NCBI GenBank assembly: GCA_945862385.1
Contig: CAMAXV010000002.1
Coordinates: 124,001 to 188,000, forward strand
Length of the DNA stretch: 64,000 bases
Direction: 5' to 3'
Source of the DNA: Chitinophaga pinensis
GTDB taxonomy: Bacteria > Bacteroidota > Bacteroidia > Chitinophagales > Chitinophagaceae
Shown here: positions 42,281 to 50,563 of the stretch, piece after piece
How the letters are laid out: every line of letters begins with the position of its first letter
How positions within the stretch are numbered: the first letter of the stretch is position 1
Position numbers and translations under genes: made by a program
The notes under the pieces: model-generated
What the model saw: only the letters and a program-made list of their open reading frames with translations
Databases searched by the model: none
What the model was told of the DNA's origin: nothing

Positions 42281-42655
42281 GTTTTCCAACCACCCCTCAC
42301 CTGCCTACCGTCAGGCAGGCTCATCCCGCTTTGCGGGATTCGGAGCCCCTCATATCCCAGACAATCGCTTCGCGCTGCCTGGGCAGGAGGGTTTGATAAA
42401 ATCAAATTCTAAAACCTGTATTTACCCCGCCTGCCATGAGCAAAGCGAATGGATAGGAGGGGTGGCACGAATGAGTCTGCACCAGAGGTGCAGGCGAATG
42501 AGCTTGCCTGCCGAAGGCAGGTGACGGGGTGGTTGGAAAACACAAAATTCGGAGTATTTTAATTACAACCACCCCGTCTCCAGACACTCGCTTTGCTCGG
42601 TCTGGATCCACCCCTCCTATCCATTCGCTCCGCTCATGGCAGGAGGGGAATTGTG
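42281..42655. repeat. Cluster of nested inverted repeats (REP/MITE-like)
   Basis: Several inverted repeats nest here. 42281-42300 matches the reverse complement of 42521-42541 (one-base indel). 42430-42465 matches that of 42608-42643 in 34 of 36 positions. 42523-42535 matches that of 42566-42578 perfectly. Local hairpins lie at 42300-42319, 42323-42339, 42478-42492, 42507-42521 and 42580-42605. The 555-bp gap 42130-42684 holds no convincing gene. The pattern looks like palindromic intergenic repeats inserted into each other, not an insertion sequence; no transposase frame is present. Confidence 0.8.
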
Positions 42656-42684
42656 CTAAATTTTAAGAGTTCCAAAGAAGAAAA

Positions 42685-43101
42685 ATGGATAATTTTAACA
42701 TGGATAATCCAGTGGATCGCTGGTTGACATTTTTAGCCGAACCTGAAAAACTCATCACCATGCAAAAGTTTGATATTTCAGTATATCCTAACCTAATGAA
42801 GGCAGTGGAAATTTTAGACCGGTCTAATTTCACCTTGGAACAACAGATTGCTTACGACAACCACCTCTTTGCAGTAGCAGACATCAACCAAACACGTATT
42901 GAAAGTTTTGATAAGGGGTTTGAGGAAGGAGTTGAAATTGGTGAAGAGCGGGGTGTTGAAAAAGGACGTGAAGAAGGCATGGATTTATCAGTCATTATAA
43001 TCAAAGAACTTCAAAAAGGCGAAGTATCGCATGAAGAAATTGCTACAAAACATGGGGTTGAATTGCAGGTAGTGCTTAAGCTGGCAGAAGCGTTAAGATA
43101 A
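42685..43101 (+). pseudogene. Truncated Rpn/PDDEXK_2-type nuclease-transposase, C-terminal part
   Basis: 138 residues that match only the C-terminal half of the Rpn (PDDEXK_2) family: NPVDRWLTFLAEPEKL, then VEILDRSNFTLEQQIAYDNH, then the charged repeat region EEGVEIGEERGVEKGREEG, ending in an HTH-like EVSHEEIATKHGVELQ. The N-terminal PD-(D/E)XK nuclease domain (about 150-200 residues) is missing, and the palindromic repeat cluster lies where it should be. It is probably a remnant; expression as a short protein cannot be excluded. Confidence 0.65.
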
Positions 43102-43303
43102 TACAAAATCAAGCTGTTAAGTAAGCTAGCGCAACAATAGAAAGTTTAAATTTCAGAGGGATAGCAGAGTTAAAAATTAGAGCGTCAAGCCTCTTTCATG
43201 CCTATCTCCAAAAACGTATTTCCACTTATTCTGCGAAAAATTACTGGAGGATAATTGGCATTTTTCAAAACTGGTGTTTAGATTAAGGGTCCAATCCTTA
43301 TCC

Positions 43304-44470
43304 ATGTTTGAAAACCAGGCAATAGACATACCCTTGCTCCAATCTCGTGCATTTAACCTCCGCTGGGCATCCGTCCCTGCAGATGTCATCCCGCTCACTG
43401 CTGCAGATCCCGACTTTCCAATCGCACCAGCAATAAAGGAAGCTATCATCAAATACACCACAGATGGTTACTTCTCCTACAACGACCCTTTGGGATATCA
43501 TCCGCTTAAATCAGCACTTGCATCAAAATATGTAACCCAATACCATACGGCTTACCACCCGGAAAATATCCTTCCTGTTAACAGCGCAGCATTCGGTATT
43601 CACCTTGTTTGTAAAGCCTTATTGAAACCTGGCGATGAAGTCATCATCTTCGACCCGGTCGATTTCCTCTTCAAACATGCTGCCGAAACTGCAGGGGCTG
43701 TTACCATTCCCTTTGCCATTCCGCCTTCCAGCATGGAAACCGACTTTTCGGCTATGGAAGCACTGATAACTCAAAAAACAAAACTGATCTGCCTCTGTAA
43801 CCCACTTAACCCTACCGGAAAAGTATTCACTTACCAGGAATTAAAAAAGCTGGCGGAACTGGTTGTCAAATACAACCTCATGATACTTTCTGATGAAATA
43901 TGGAGCGATATCGTTTTTGATAACCAGCCCTTTACGCCCATAGCTTCTCTTGATAAGGAAATATTCAACAGAACAATTACCGTTACGGGACTCAGCAAAT
44001 CATTCGGACTGGCAGGATTGCGGATAGGTGCTGTGCTGGCGCCTGATACAAAAACTTTTAATACGCTGTACAAGCATACGCAGCATCAATCAACAGCAGA
44101 AGGGTGTAATATCATCGGACAGGTTGCTGCGCATGCTGCCCTCACAGCATGCAGTGACTGGCTGGCGCTGTTCCTTGATCACTTGCATCAAATGAGGGCA
44201 CTTGTTGTAAACGGTTTACAAAAAATTCCCGGCATCAGCTGTATCCCGCCCCAGGGCTGCTATGTGGCATTTGCCAACATCCGCGGAACAGGAATCTCCA
44301 GCCAAGAGATGCATCAATTACTACTCAGCAAGGCTAAAGTGGCTGTGGTACCCGGACTCCCCGAATGGTTCGGAACCGGCGCTTCCGGTTATATCCGTTT
44401 GAGCTTTGCAACTTCATCTTCAATACTGCAACATGCAATAGAAAATATTACCAAAACCCTGAATCCATGA
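43304..44470 (+). CDS. PatB/MalY-like PLP-dependent aminotransferase or C-S lyase
   Basis: 388 residues from ATG 43304. It is a fold-type I PLP enzyme: FSYNDPLGYHPLKSALASKY, then CNPLNPTGKVFTYQELKKLA, then ILSDEIWSDIVFDNQPF, and the Schiff-base lysine in TGLSKSFGLAGLRIGAVLA. The pattern is that of MalY/PatB, many of which cleave C-S bonds in cystathionine or cysteine conjugates. The stop codon overlaps the start of the next gene by 4 bp (ATGA), so both are translated together. A role in sulfur chemistry would fit the thioredoxin-fold partner; this is inference. Confidence 0.9.
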   Translation: MFENQAIDIPLLQSRAFNLRWASVPADVIPLTAADPDFPIAPAIKEAIIKYTTDGYFSYNDPLGYHPLKSALASKYVTQYHTAYHPENILPVNSAAFGIHLVCKALLKPGDEVIIFDPVDFLFKHAAETAGAVTIPFAIPPSSMETDFSAMEALITQKTKLICLCNPLNPTGKVFTYQELKKLAELVVKYNLMILSDEIWSDIVFDNQPFTPIASLDKEIFNRTITVTGLSKSFGLAGLRIGAVLAPDTKTFNTLYKHTQHQSTAEGCNIIGQVAAHAALTACSDWLALFLDHLHQMRALVVNGLQKIPGISCIPPQGCYVAFANIRGTGISSQEMHQLLLSKAKVAVVPGLPEWFGTGASGYIRLSFATSSSILQHAIENITKTLNP

Positions 44471-46419
44471 AAACTGTCATCTTAGGTGGAGGCATTGCCG
44501 GTCTGGCGATGGGCATCCTCCTCAACAAAAAAGGCTTCGAAACAGTCATCTGCGAAAGAGATGCAACTACCCCCATCAAAGGCAATGCATTTCTCATGCA
44601 TGCTGAAGGCATCTCCATCCTCCAAACCATGATGGAAGGTGATGAAACCGCTAAATTACCGGGGGTCTTTATCGACCGCTTCAGCCTGCGCAAACCCTCT
44701 GACGAGGAAGTAAAATTTCAGAAACTCGACCCCTGGCAGTGCATCAAAAGAAAAGATATTGTTGAATGTCTTGAACATATATACCCTGCAGATCAGATTA
44801 AAAGAGACAGGGAATTTTCGCATTTCCTGTATCAGGATAAAAAAGCGATTGCTGCTGTTTTCAAAAATGGCACGATGGAATATGGTGATTTTTTTATCGG
44901 AGCCGATGGATGCCATTCTAAAGTACGGGAGCAACTTTTTGGTGAAACAGCGTTCAGTAAAACAGAAGTAAAAGAAGTACTCGGACTCCTCAAAAGCCCT
45001 GCTCTTTGCCGGCAGATGGGTTCACGCTTCACAAAATTTCAACACCACAGAAAAAGCATTTCATTCGGATTGATACCCTGCTCAGCAACAGAACTGGTTT
45101 GGTATATTCAGTACGATCCGCAAATAACAGACATCCATGAAAGCAGTCCGAAAGCTATGGGTATGTTCTGCAGTGAAATATTGAAAGATTTCCCTGCACT
45201 TGTTCATGAAGTTCTGGAGCAGGAAACATTTGAGGATACCTATATCTGGCAAACGCGAGACTTTGACCTCCTGCCAGCATTTCACAAAAATAATGTAGTG
45301 CTTATCGGCGATGCTGCACATTTATCACTGCCCTTCACAAGCGCCGGCACTACCAATGCACTTGTTGATGCGCACACGCTTGCAACCCTGATGGGTGATC
45401 ATGACGATGTGGAACTTGCCTGCAGTCGCTATTACCAGCTGAGGTCAAACCAGATTGCGAAACAAATTGATTTGGGCAGGGAGCTTAAAAAAGATTTCCT
45501 CAACCCTGAATCCAAGAATGAGGATGATCTGATGATCCCGCTGATCAGCAAACAACAAAGAGCGATCAGAAGAATTACCAAAAAGGAAATCAATATCCTC
45601 TACTTCACTGATCCGATCTGTTCCACCTGCTGGATCATTCAACCACAGCTGCGGAAACTTCAATTGGAGTATGAACATCAGGTAAACATTGAATACAAGA
45701 TGGGGGGACTCCTACCGAGCTGGGATAACTTCAACAGGAATGGCATAAAAAAACCATCAGATGTTGCAATCCACTGGGAACAGGTTTGTTCTCAATATGA
45801 AATGCCCATCAACAAAGATATATGGCTTGAAGATCCATTGCCATCTTCTTACCCACCTTCGATTGCCTTTAAAGCTGCTCAGCTGCAGGATACAGGAAAA
45901 GCTGTATTGTTTTTAAGGCGAATCAGGGAGATGGTTTTCCTTGAAAAGAAAAATATCATCAAAAAAGAATACCTCCATACTGCAGCTTATGATGTGGGAC
46001 TCGACGCTGCAAGATTGCTGAGAGACCTTGAAGGAAGGGCTCAGTCTCTTTTCCGTGATGATCTTGTGCTTGCAGACCAGCTGGAAATCAAGGAACTTCC
46101 AACACTATTCTTCAGCAAGAATGAAGGAGATGAGCTGATGCTCAATGGCTACCAGTCATACGAAAATATTGACCGCATCATCAGGCAACTATCTCCGGGC
46201 ATCAAAAAAGGCAATTATGACAAATCTCCCAGAAACCTGTTTAAACGCTTTCAAACCATGACCACAAGTGAGTTTGCATTACTCAGAAATGAAAATGAAT
46301 TTGAAGCGCAATTCACCTTAAATGAACTGCTGATCAACAACCTCGTAAAAGAGTATGAAAGTCCCGCAGGCAGCCTGTGGATGAATAACTTTGAAAACAA
46401 TACAACTACCGGTTACTGA
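44467..46419 (+). CDS. Fusion of FAD-dependent monooxygenase and DsbA/SpxH-like domain
   Basis: 650 residues in one unbroken frame from ATG 44467. The N-terminal half is a PHBH/UbiH-type flavin monooxygenase: the Rossmann motif VILGGGIAGLAMGILLNKKG at residues 4-23, and the FAD/ribityl motif IGDAAHLSLPFTSAGTTNAL with GDAAH at 281-285. From about residue 368 a DsbA/SpxH-like (Thioredoxin_5) domain starts: INILYFTDPICSTCWIIQPQ, with the redox pair CSTC at 385-388. It extends to about 580 (ELPTLFFSKNEGDELMLNGY). Usually these are separate proteins. The upstream partner is a PatB-like enzyme with a 4-bp overlap. The substrate is unknown. Confidence 0.85.
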   Translation: MKTVILGGGIAGLAMGILLNKKGFETVICERDATTPIKGNAFLMHAEGISILQTMMEGDETAKLPGVFIDRFSLRKPSDEEVKFQKLDPWQCIKRKDIVECLEHIYPADQIKRDREFSHFLYQDKKAIAAVFKNGTMEYGDFFIGADGCHSKVREQLFGETAFSKTEVKEVLGLLKSPALCRQMGSRFTKFQHHRKSISFGLIPCSATELVWYIQYDPQITDIHESSPKAMGMFCSEILKDFPALVHEVLEQETFEDTYIWQTRDFDLLPAFHKNNVVLIGDAAHLSLPFTSAGTTNALVDAHTLATLMGDHDDVELACSRYYQLRSNQIAKQIDLGRELKKDFLNPESKNEDDLMIPLISKQQRAIRRITKKEINILYFTDPICSTCWIIQPQLRKLQLEYEHQVNIEYKMGGLLPSWDNFNRNGIKKPSDVAIHWEQVCSQYEMPINKDIWLEDPLPSSYPPSIAFKAAQLQDTGKAVLFLRRIREMVFLEKKNIIKKEYLHTAAYDVGLDAARLLRDLEGRAQSLFRDDLVLADQLEIKELPTLFFSKNEGDELMLNGYQSYENIDRIIRQLSPGIKKGNYDKSPRNLFKRFQTMTTSEFALLRNENEFEAQFTLNELLINNLVKEYESPAGSLWMNNFENNTTTGY

Positions 46420-47527
46420 CGCAGCGAAAGCCTGTATGTTCCAAACCGGTATCAGTAGCAGTTTTCATCCTTGACGTAACCCTGTAACCTTTACAATATG
46501 AATCATTACAAAGGAAGGATCCTCCCCTTACCACTTTCTTGGGCACGGTGGGCTCCTGTGGGTCATAGCTTGTTGATGGTCCCTGGGGATCCTGTAAAAG
46601 CTGATTACTCACACTGGTATAATAATCGTTGCGGTACCAGTCTGCACACCATTCCCAGACATTTCCGGCCATATCAAATAAACCAAAAGGATTGGGAGCA
46701 AATGATCTGACCGGTGCTGCACCCTGGAATTTATCCCAGCCGGTATTCACACTCGGAAATGTACCCTGCCAGCTATTGGCCTTGGGTTTACCTTTCTCTA
46801 TGGGCTCATCGCCCCAGGGATAAATAGTAGTCTTACCGCCACGGGCAGCAAACTCCCATTCGGCCTCGGTAGGCAACCGTTTGCCTGCCCACCTGCAGTA
46901 GGCAACTGCATCATCAAAGGAAACATGCACTACAGGATGATTGTCTTTCCCTTTCAGATCACTTCCCTGTCCTTGTGGATGACGCCAGTTGGCTCCTTTT
47001 TTCCACGACCACCAAACAGATGGGTCACCAAGTCCGGACCCGGCAGGCTGTTTGACAAAAACAAGGGATGCTGGAACAAGCAGGCTATCGTGTGGCTTAG
47101 GTGTTCCGGGAGGAAGCTGCTTGCTGATTTCATTCCAGTCTGGCGCAATTTCCGCTGTTGTTACATACCCGGTTGATTCCACAAATCGCCTGAACTGCGC
47201 ATTGGTCACTTCTGTGGCATCCATCCAGAATCCACTCACCCGCACCTGGTGCTGGGGATATTCATCCTCTCTTCCCTCCTGGTCATTCGCCCCCATCAGA
47301 TAAGTGCCTCCGGGTATCCAGACCATCCCTTCATGTGATACAGAATCTGATTGTGCACTTACCATCGCAGTATCCTTACCGCCAGGAGCGTACCGATCAG
47401 GCAGATTGGAACTGCAATGTAAAAGACTGTCCTCAACAGAAGCATATTTACCCTGATAAGGCTTGTTTTCCTGACAGGATGTGATCCATCCCATCCCCAA
47501 TACAGCACAACATAACACAATCCTCAT
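46406..47527 (-). CDS. Formylglycine-generating enzyme-like lipoprotein (SUMF1 family)
   Basis: 373 residues. A lipoprotein signal (WITSC, Cys18) is followed by the FGE domain: MVWIPGGTYLMGANDQEGRE, then ATEVTNAQFRRFVESTGY, RLPTEAEWEFAARGG, FDMAGNVWEWCADWY, and the C-terminal VRGGSFLCNDSYCKGYRVTS. The two cysteines in the CxxSYC context match the copper-binding active-site pair of true FGE, so it may be catalytically competent. FGE converts a sulfatase cysteine to formylglycine; no sulfatase gene is in this window. Its start overlaps the end of the GH95-like gene by 4 bp. Its 3' end overlaps the convergent fusion gene by 14 bp. Confidence 0.92.
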   Translation of the reverse strand: MRIVLCCAVLGMGWITSCQENKPYQGKYASVEDSLLHCSSNLPDRYAPGGKDTAMVSAQSDSVSHEGMVWIPGGTYLMGANDQEGREDEYPQHQVRVSGFWMDATEVTNAQFRRFVESTGYVTTAEIAPDWNEISKQLPPGTPKPHDSLLVPASLVFVKQPAGSGLGDPSVWWSWKKGANWRHPQGQGSDLKGKDNHPVVHVSFDDAVAYCRWAGKRLPTEAEWEFAARGGKTTIYPWGDEPIEKGKPKANSWQGTFPSVNTGWDKFQGAAPVRSFAPNPFGLFDMAGNVWEWCADWYRNDYYTSVSNQLLQDPQGPSTSYDPQEPTVPKKVVRGGSFLCNDSYCKGYRVTSRMKTATDTGLEHTGFRCVSNR

Positions 47528-49791
47528 CGGTTGAAATTTTTATTCAGCCCCCAAAAATTAAGCTGTTCCCCAAAAGGAATCACCAAATTATTTTGCTGCT
47601 TTTCTCCAGTCTCTCTTACGGTGATGGTTTCACCCGGAATGGTATTGAAACGCAGCTGCTGCCAGCCTTTTAACGCGGTTCTTTCCGGCGTAATCTTTCC
47701 CCGCTTGTCTGAATGCAGTTCAAATGCTCTTGTTTCAGGCAATTCAAGCCTGCAAGTGTTTCCTTTCAGGCTTTTAATCCGCACCATGCCAAGCTTTCCT
47801 TTGATGCGTTCAGCATCAACTTCAAAAGCTCCTTCTGCAGCCAGCTTGCTGAAAGCGGCATCCTGCCAGGAAGTGGGTATAGCGGGGAAAATTCGGATTC
47901 GGCCATCATCACTCTGGATGAGCATTTCAAGTAAACTGGTAGCAAAAGCAAGAGGCGTTTCAAAACATGGACCGGCTTCCGCATACAATCCACCTGGTTC
48001 CGCATGGCGCTTCAAAAAGTCACTGAGGTAGCGGGCGGAATTATCTCCATCTCCCAAAAGGGAGAACATGGCAGAAGCTCCCGTGTAGGAATATCCGGCA
48101 AGAGCTGATGGCATGGAATGCCAGTGTTTGATGGACCTTACAGCCAGTGCACGGTCATTTTCCTGCTCCATATTCAGCAACCTGTACGGATAAATGGCCA
48201 TGAGGTGAGAATAATGCCTGTGGGATGCGGTTAATGCAACATCTTTTCCGATCATGTATCCCGTTGCATCTACATGAAGAGGCGTTAGTTTTGAAGCAAT
48301 TTCTTCCCATCGTGCTGCATCCTTGTCATTCAGCGCGAGCCGCTCATTCATCTTTTTAAGGGTCTGAAGTCCCCATTTTAACCCAGCCAGTGTATAGTGC
48401 GCATCTTCAGCATCGGCAAATTCAGGCGAATGAGATTTGATGAGGTGATAAACACCCTGGTCATCCTTTTTAAGGAGGTGGATGAGGTAATTCACAGAAC
48501 GTTTCAGCAATGGATAAATATGCTGACGCATTTCTGTTTCATCGCCAGTATATTGGTAGTAGCGGTAGTAGTATAGCATCATCCACACCAGATTTCCAGG
48601 CTCAAACTGTCCGAGTCTCAAATCATTGTGGTTGAGGGGGGCCACGAGGTCAAATGTCGACATCCTTCCAATCGCCGAAGCATCATGTCTCCATTGTGCA
48701 GGAACATTGTTGATGAGCTGCTGCTGATTTTGTTTGAGGAGATTAAAAAGCGGCTTTGTCATCTCCATATGATTGGACGTAAACATGGGAGAATAGGTGA
48801 GCTGGGTATTGAGGTTCCACCAGATAGCAGGCCAGGGAGTCTTGCTGGTGAACCAGGGCCCCATCAGGTCAATGATGGGTTTATCCGTGCGGGTGGCACT
48901 TGCAATCTTGTAGAGCTGAAGCCAGTAATAGGATTCAAGTTTCTTGTCGGGCAGTGAAATAAAGCTTTTCTGGTAATAACTGTTCCACCATTGATGGTGT
49001 TTTTTCAGCACCTGAACAAGAGGCCTTGAACGGAATGACCTGATGGCATTGATAGCCTCCGGCACCGCTTTGCCCTTCATTGTTTTACTGTATCCCACTG
49101 AAACATCAATGACATGTTTACCATTGACCATGCCATGTGTCCAAGCTGTTGCATATTCACCTGCCGCCAGCAGGGGCTGATAACAGATGCCAAAACCTGC
49201 CGAATCTTTGAGCACAAAATCAGGATTGGAAACATACCCGTAGTCTGCAGCTTTCACTCTTCCAAAGCTGATTCTGGGCGTCATCGCTTTTTCGCCAGTC
49301 CACTCACAAATGATTTTTTCAGTCCCTTCTTCATTTAGTTCAATATGGACTACCTCTTCTCCACCCGGAACCACAAAGTACACATCAACCTCACCCTTGC
49401 TCGTCTCGATCTTACCCCTCGCCTCGGCGTTGTAAAGATCGAGGTAAATACTGGCCCCTTTAATTTCTCCTGCGGTTCTGATTACCATTTTACCAATAGG
49501 CAACCTGGGATGTGAAACCAGTTGCTGGGTAAACATGCTATCGGGATAGTGGGGACGCTGGTCCGTTACATCCGATCTGCCAATATCGAACCGTATCGCC
49601 TTACCTGTTTCCCTGTACATATTAACACCCAATCTTCCATTTCCGGCAATCACACCATCATAAAAATCAGCTCCAAGGCTATCCCAATAAAGCCTGGTTC
49701 CCTGCATGTATTTCGCCCATGCAGTTGAATCGGCAGGTTGTGCCATGACTGATCCCGCCTGCAATAAAAATAAAAATACAAACCACCTCAT
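47524..49791 (-). CDS. GH95-like glycoside hydrolase (alpha-L-fucosidase/galactosidase type)
   Basis: 755 residues with a signal peptide (MRWFVFLFLLQAGSVMAQ). An N-terminal beta-sandwich (SLGADFYDGVIAGNGRLGVN, about 35-260) is followed by an (alpha/alpha)6 barrel and a C-terminal beta domain. TPWPAIWWNLNTQLTYSPMF and ALTASHRHYSHLMAIYPYRL fit GH95 and close relatives, where an asparagine and acidic residues act in an inverting mechanism. Likely substrates are terminal alpha-1,2-fucosyl or galactosyl residues; exact specificity is unknown. It is first in a two-gene operon with the FGE-like lipoprotein. Confidence 0.85.
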   Translation of the reverse strand: MRWFVFLFLLQAGSVMAQPADSTAWAKYMQGTRLYWDSLGADFYDGVIAGNGRLGVNMYRETGKAIRFDIGRSDVTDQRPHYPDSMFTQQLVSHPRLPIGKMVIRTAGEIKGASIYLDLYNAEARGKIETSKGEVDVYFVVPGGEEVVHIELNEEGTEKIICEWTGEKAMTPRISFGRVKAADYGYVSNPDFVLKDSAGFGICYQPLLAAGEYATAWTHGMVNGKHVIDVSVGYSKTMKGKAVPEAINAIRSFRSRPLVQVLKKHHQWWNSYYQKSFISLPDKKLESYYWLQLYKIASATRTDKPIIDLMGPWFTSKTPWPAIWWNLNTQLTYSPMFTSNHMEMTKPLFNLLKQNQQQLINNVPAQWRHDASAIGRMSTFDLVAPLNHNDLRLGQFEPGNLVWMMLYYYRYYQYTGDETEMRQHIYPLLKRSVNYLIHLLKKDDQGVYHLIKSHSPEFADAEDAHYTLAGLKWGLQTLKKMNERLALNDKDAARWEEIASKLTPLHVDATGYMIGKDVALTASHRHYSHLMAIYPYRLLNMEQENDRALAVRSIKHWHSMPSALAGYSYTGASAMFSLLGDGDNSARYLSDFLKRHAEPGGLYAEAGPCFETPLAFATSLLEMLIQSDDGRIRIFPAIPTSWQDAAFSKLAAEGAFEVDAERIKGKLGMVRIKSLKGNTCRLELPETRAFELHSDKRGKITPERTALKGWQQLRFNTIPGETITVRETGEKQQNNLVIPFGEQLNFWGLNKNFNR

Positions 49792-49927
49792 ATAAAATCA
49801 TTCAGTTTTCGAATTAAGTCAATTCAACGAGATTTCGTTGAAAGAAACCCATCAAGTTGGATGAAAATACTTAAAAATCCTGTCTTAATCCCTTTAGCAG
49901 ATAAAAGATTAGCTGTCATTTTGACCA

Positions 49928-50350
49928 ATGAGTTGGACTAACATTTGGGTACATGTGGTTTTTGCAACCAAATACAGGAAAGCAATTTTACATAAGGATA
50001 TCAGAGGACAGGTATTCAGGCATATAAAATGGAATGCAGAACAAAAAGGCATTTACATTTTGATTGTCAATGGATTTGAAGACCACTGCCATATCCTTCT
50101 AAGACTGAGCAGGGAAATGACGCTGGCTAAAACTGTCATGTTGATCAAAGGAGAAAGTGCTTATTGGATCAACAAAAACCTTTGCAAGACAAAAGATTTC
50201 AGGTGGCAGGATGACTATTGGGCATGCAGTGTAGATCCTAAAAACATGGATGGTCTAATTCGTTACATAGCAAATCAAGAGGCGCATCATCAGAAAAAAT
50301 CATTGGAAAAAGAAATTGAAATTTTATTTCCCAAAGAGCATTCTTTTTAA
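49928..50350 (+). mobile_element. RAYT-type transposase (REP-associated tyrosine transposase, Y1_Tnp)
   Basis: 140-residue IS200-like HUH enzyme: the HxH pair is His53/His55 in EDHCHILLRLSREMTLAK, and the catalytic tyrosine is about Tyr113 in IRYIANQEAHH. WVHVVFATKYRKAIL at the start is typical of Y1 transposases. It has no IS ends or accessory gene. Seven bases after its stop codon lies a REP hairpin preceded by GGAG (50354-50378). This places it among RAYTs, which are domesticated transposases that process REP sequences. Confidence 0.88.
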
Positions 50351-50353
50351 ACT

Positions 50354-50378
50354 GGAGCCGTCAGCTAAAGCTGACGGC
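50354..50378 (+). repeat. REP hairpin with GGAG tetranucleotide
   Basis: GGAG (50354-50357) is followed by the stem-loop CCGTCAGC-TAAA-GCTGACGG. The stem is perfect, and the G before and C after extend it to 9 bp. A GTAG/GGAG-type tetranucleotide 5' of a REP stem is the known RAYT recognition pattern. Confidence 0.8.
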
Positions 50379-50431
50379 GGTGTATCAAATCATATATCCA
50401 AAGACTTCTGTAATAAATCAGCCTCAAATTC

Positions 50432-50544
50432 AATTCACTTATTTTCCCGTCGACTTTACGCATTAAAACAAATTCACTTATTTTCCCGTCGACTTTACGT
50501 ATTAAAACAAATTCACTTATTTTCCCGTCGACTTTAGTCGACGG
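50432..50544. repeat. 39-bp tandem repeats ending in a second, inverted REP-like hairpin
   Basis: Three copies of a 39-bp unit start at 50432, 50471 and 50510 (the third is shortened). Each unit contains CCCGTCGACTTTA, half of a hairpin. The last copy completes it: CCGTCGAC-TTTA-GTCGACGG at 50525-50544. Read on the minus strand its loop is TAAA, the same as the first REP, so the two REPs face each other. There are no spacers, so this is not a CRISPR array. It may also end the downstream lipoprotein transcript. Confidence 0.85.
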
Positions 50545-50563
50545 ATAAACATAATTTCCCCTA

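Noticed and set aside
42177-42524. 115-codon plus-strand open frame in the repeat cluster
   Set aside because: It is built from palindromic repeats, has no family resemblance and no start context; the repeats explain it.
43177-43461. 94-codon minus-strand frame opposite the aminotransferase start
   Set aside because: It overlaps the conserved aminotransferase coding region and has no signal or family match.
50432-50544. Possible CRISPR array
   Set aside because: Repeats are directly joined without unique spacers and no cas gene is near; they are half-REP tandem copies.
49928-50544. Complete IS200/IS605 insertion sequence
   Set aside because: No left-end hairpin or second gene (TnpB) is present; a single-copy RAYT with REPs fits better.
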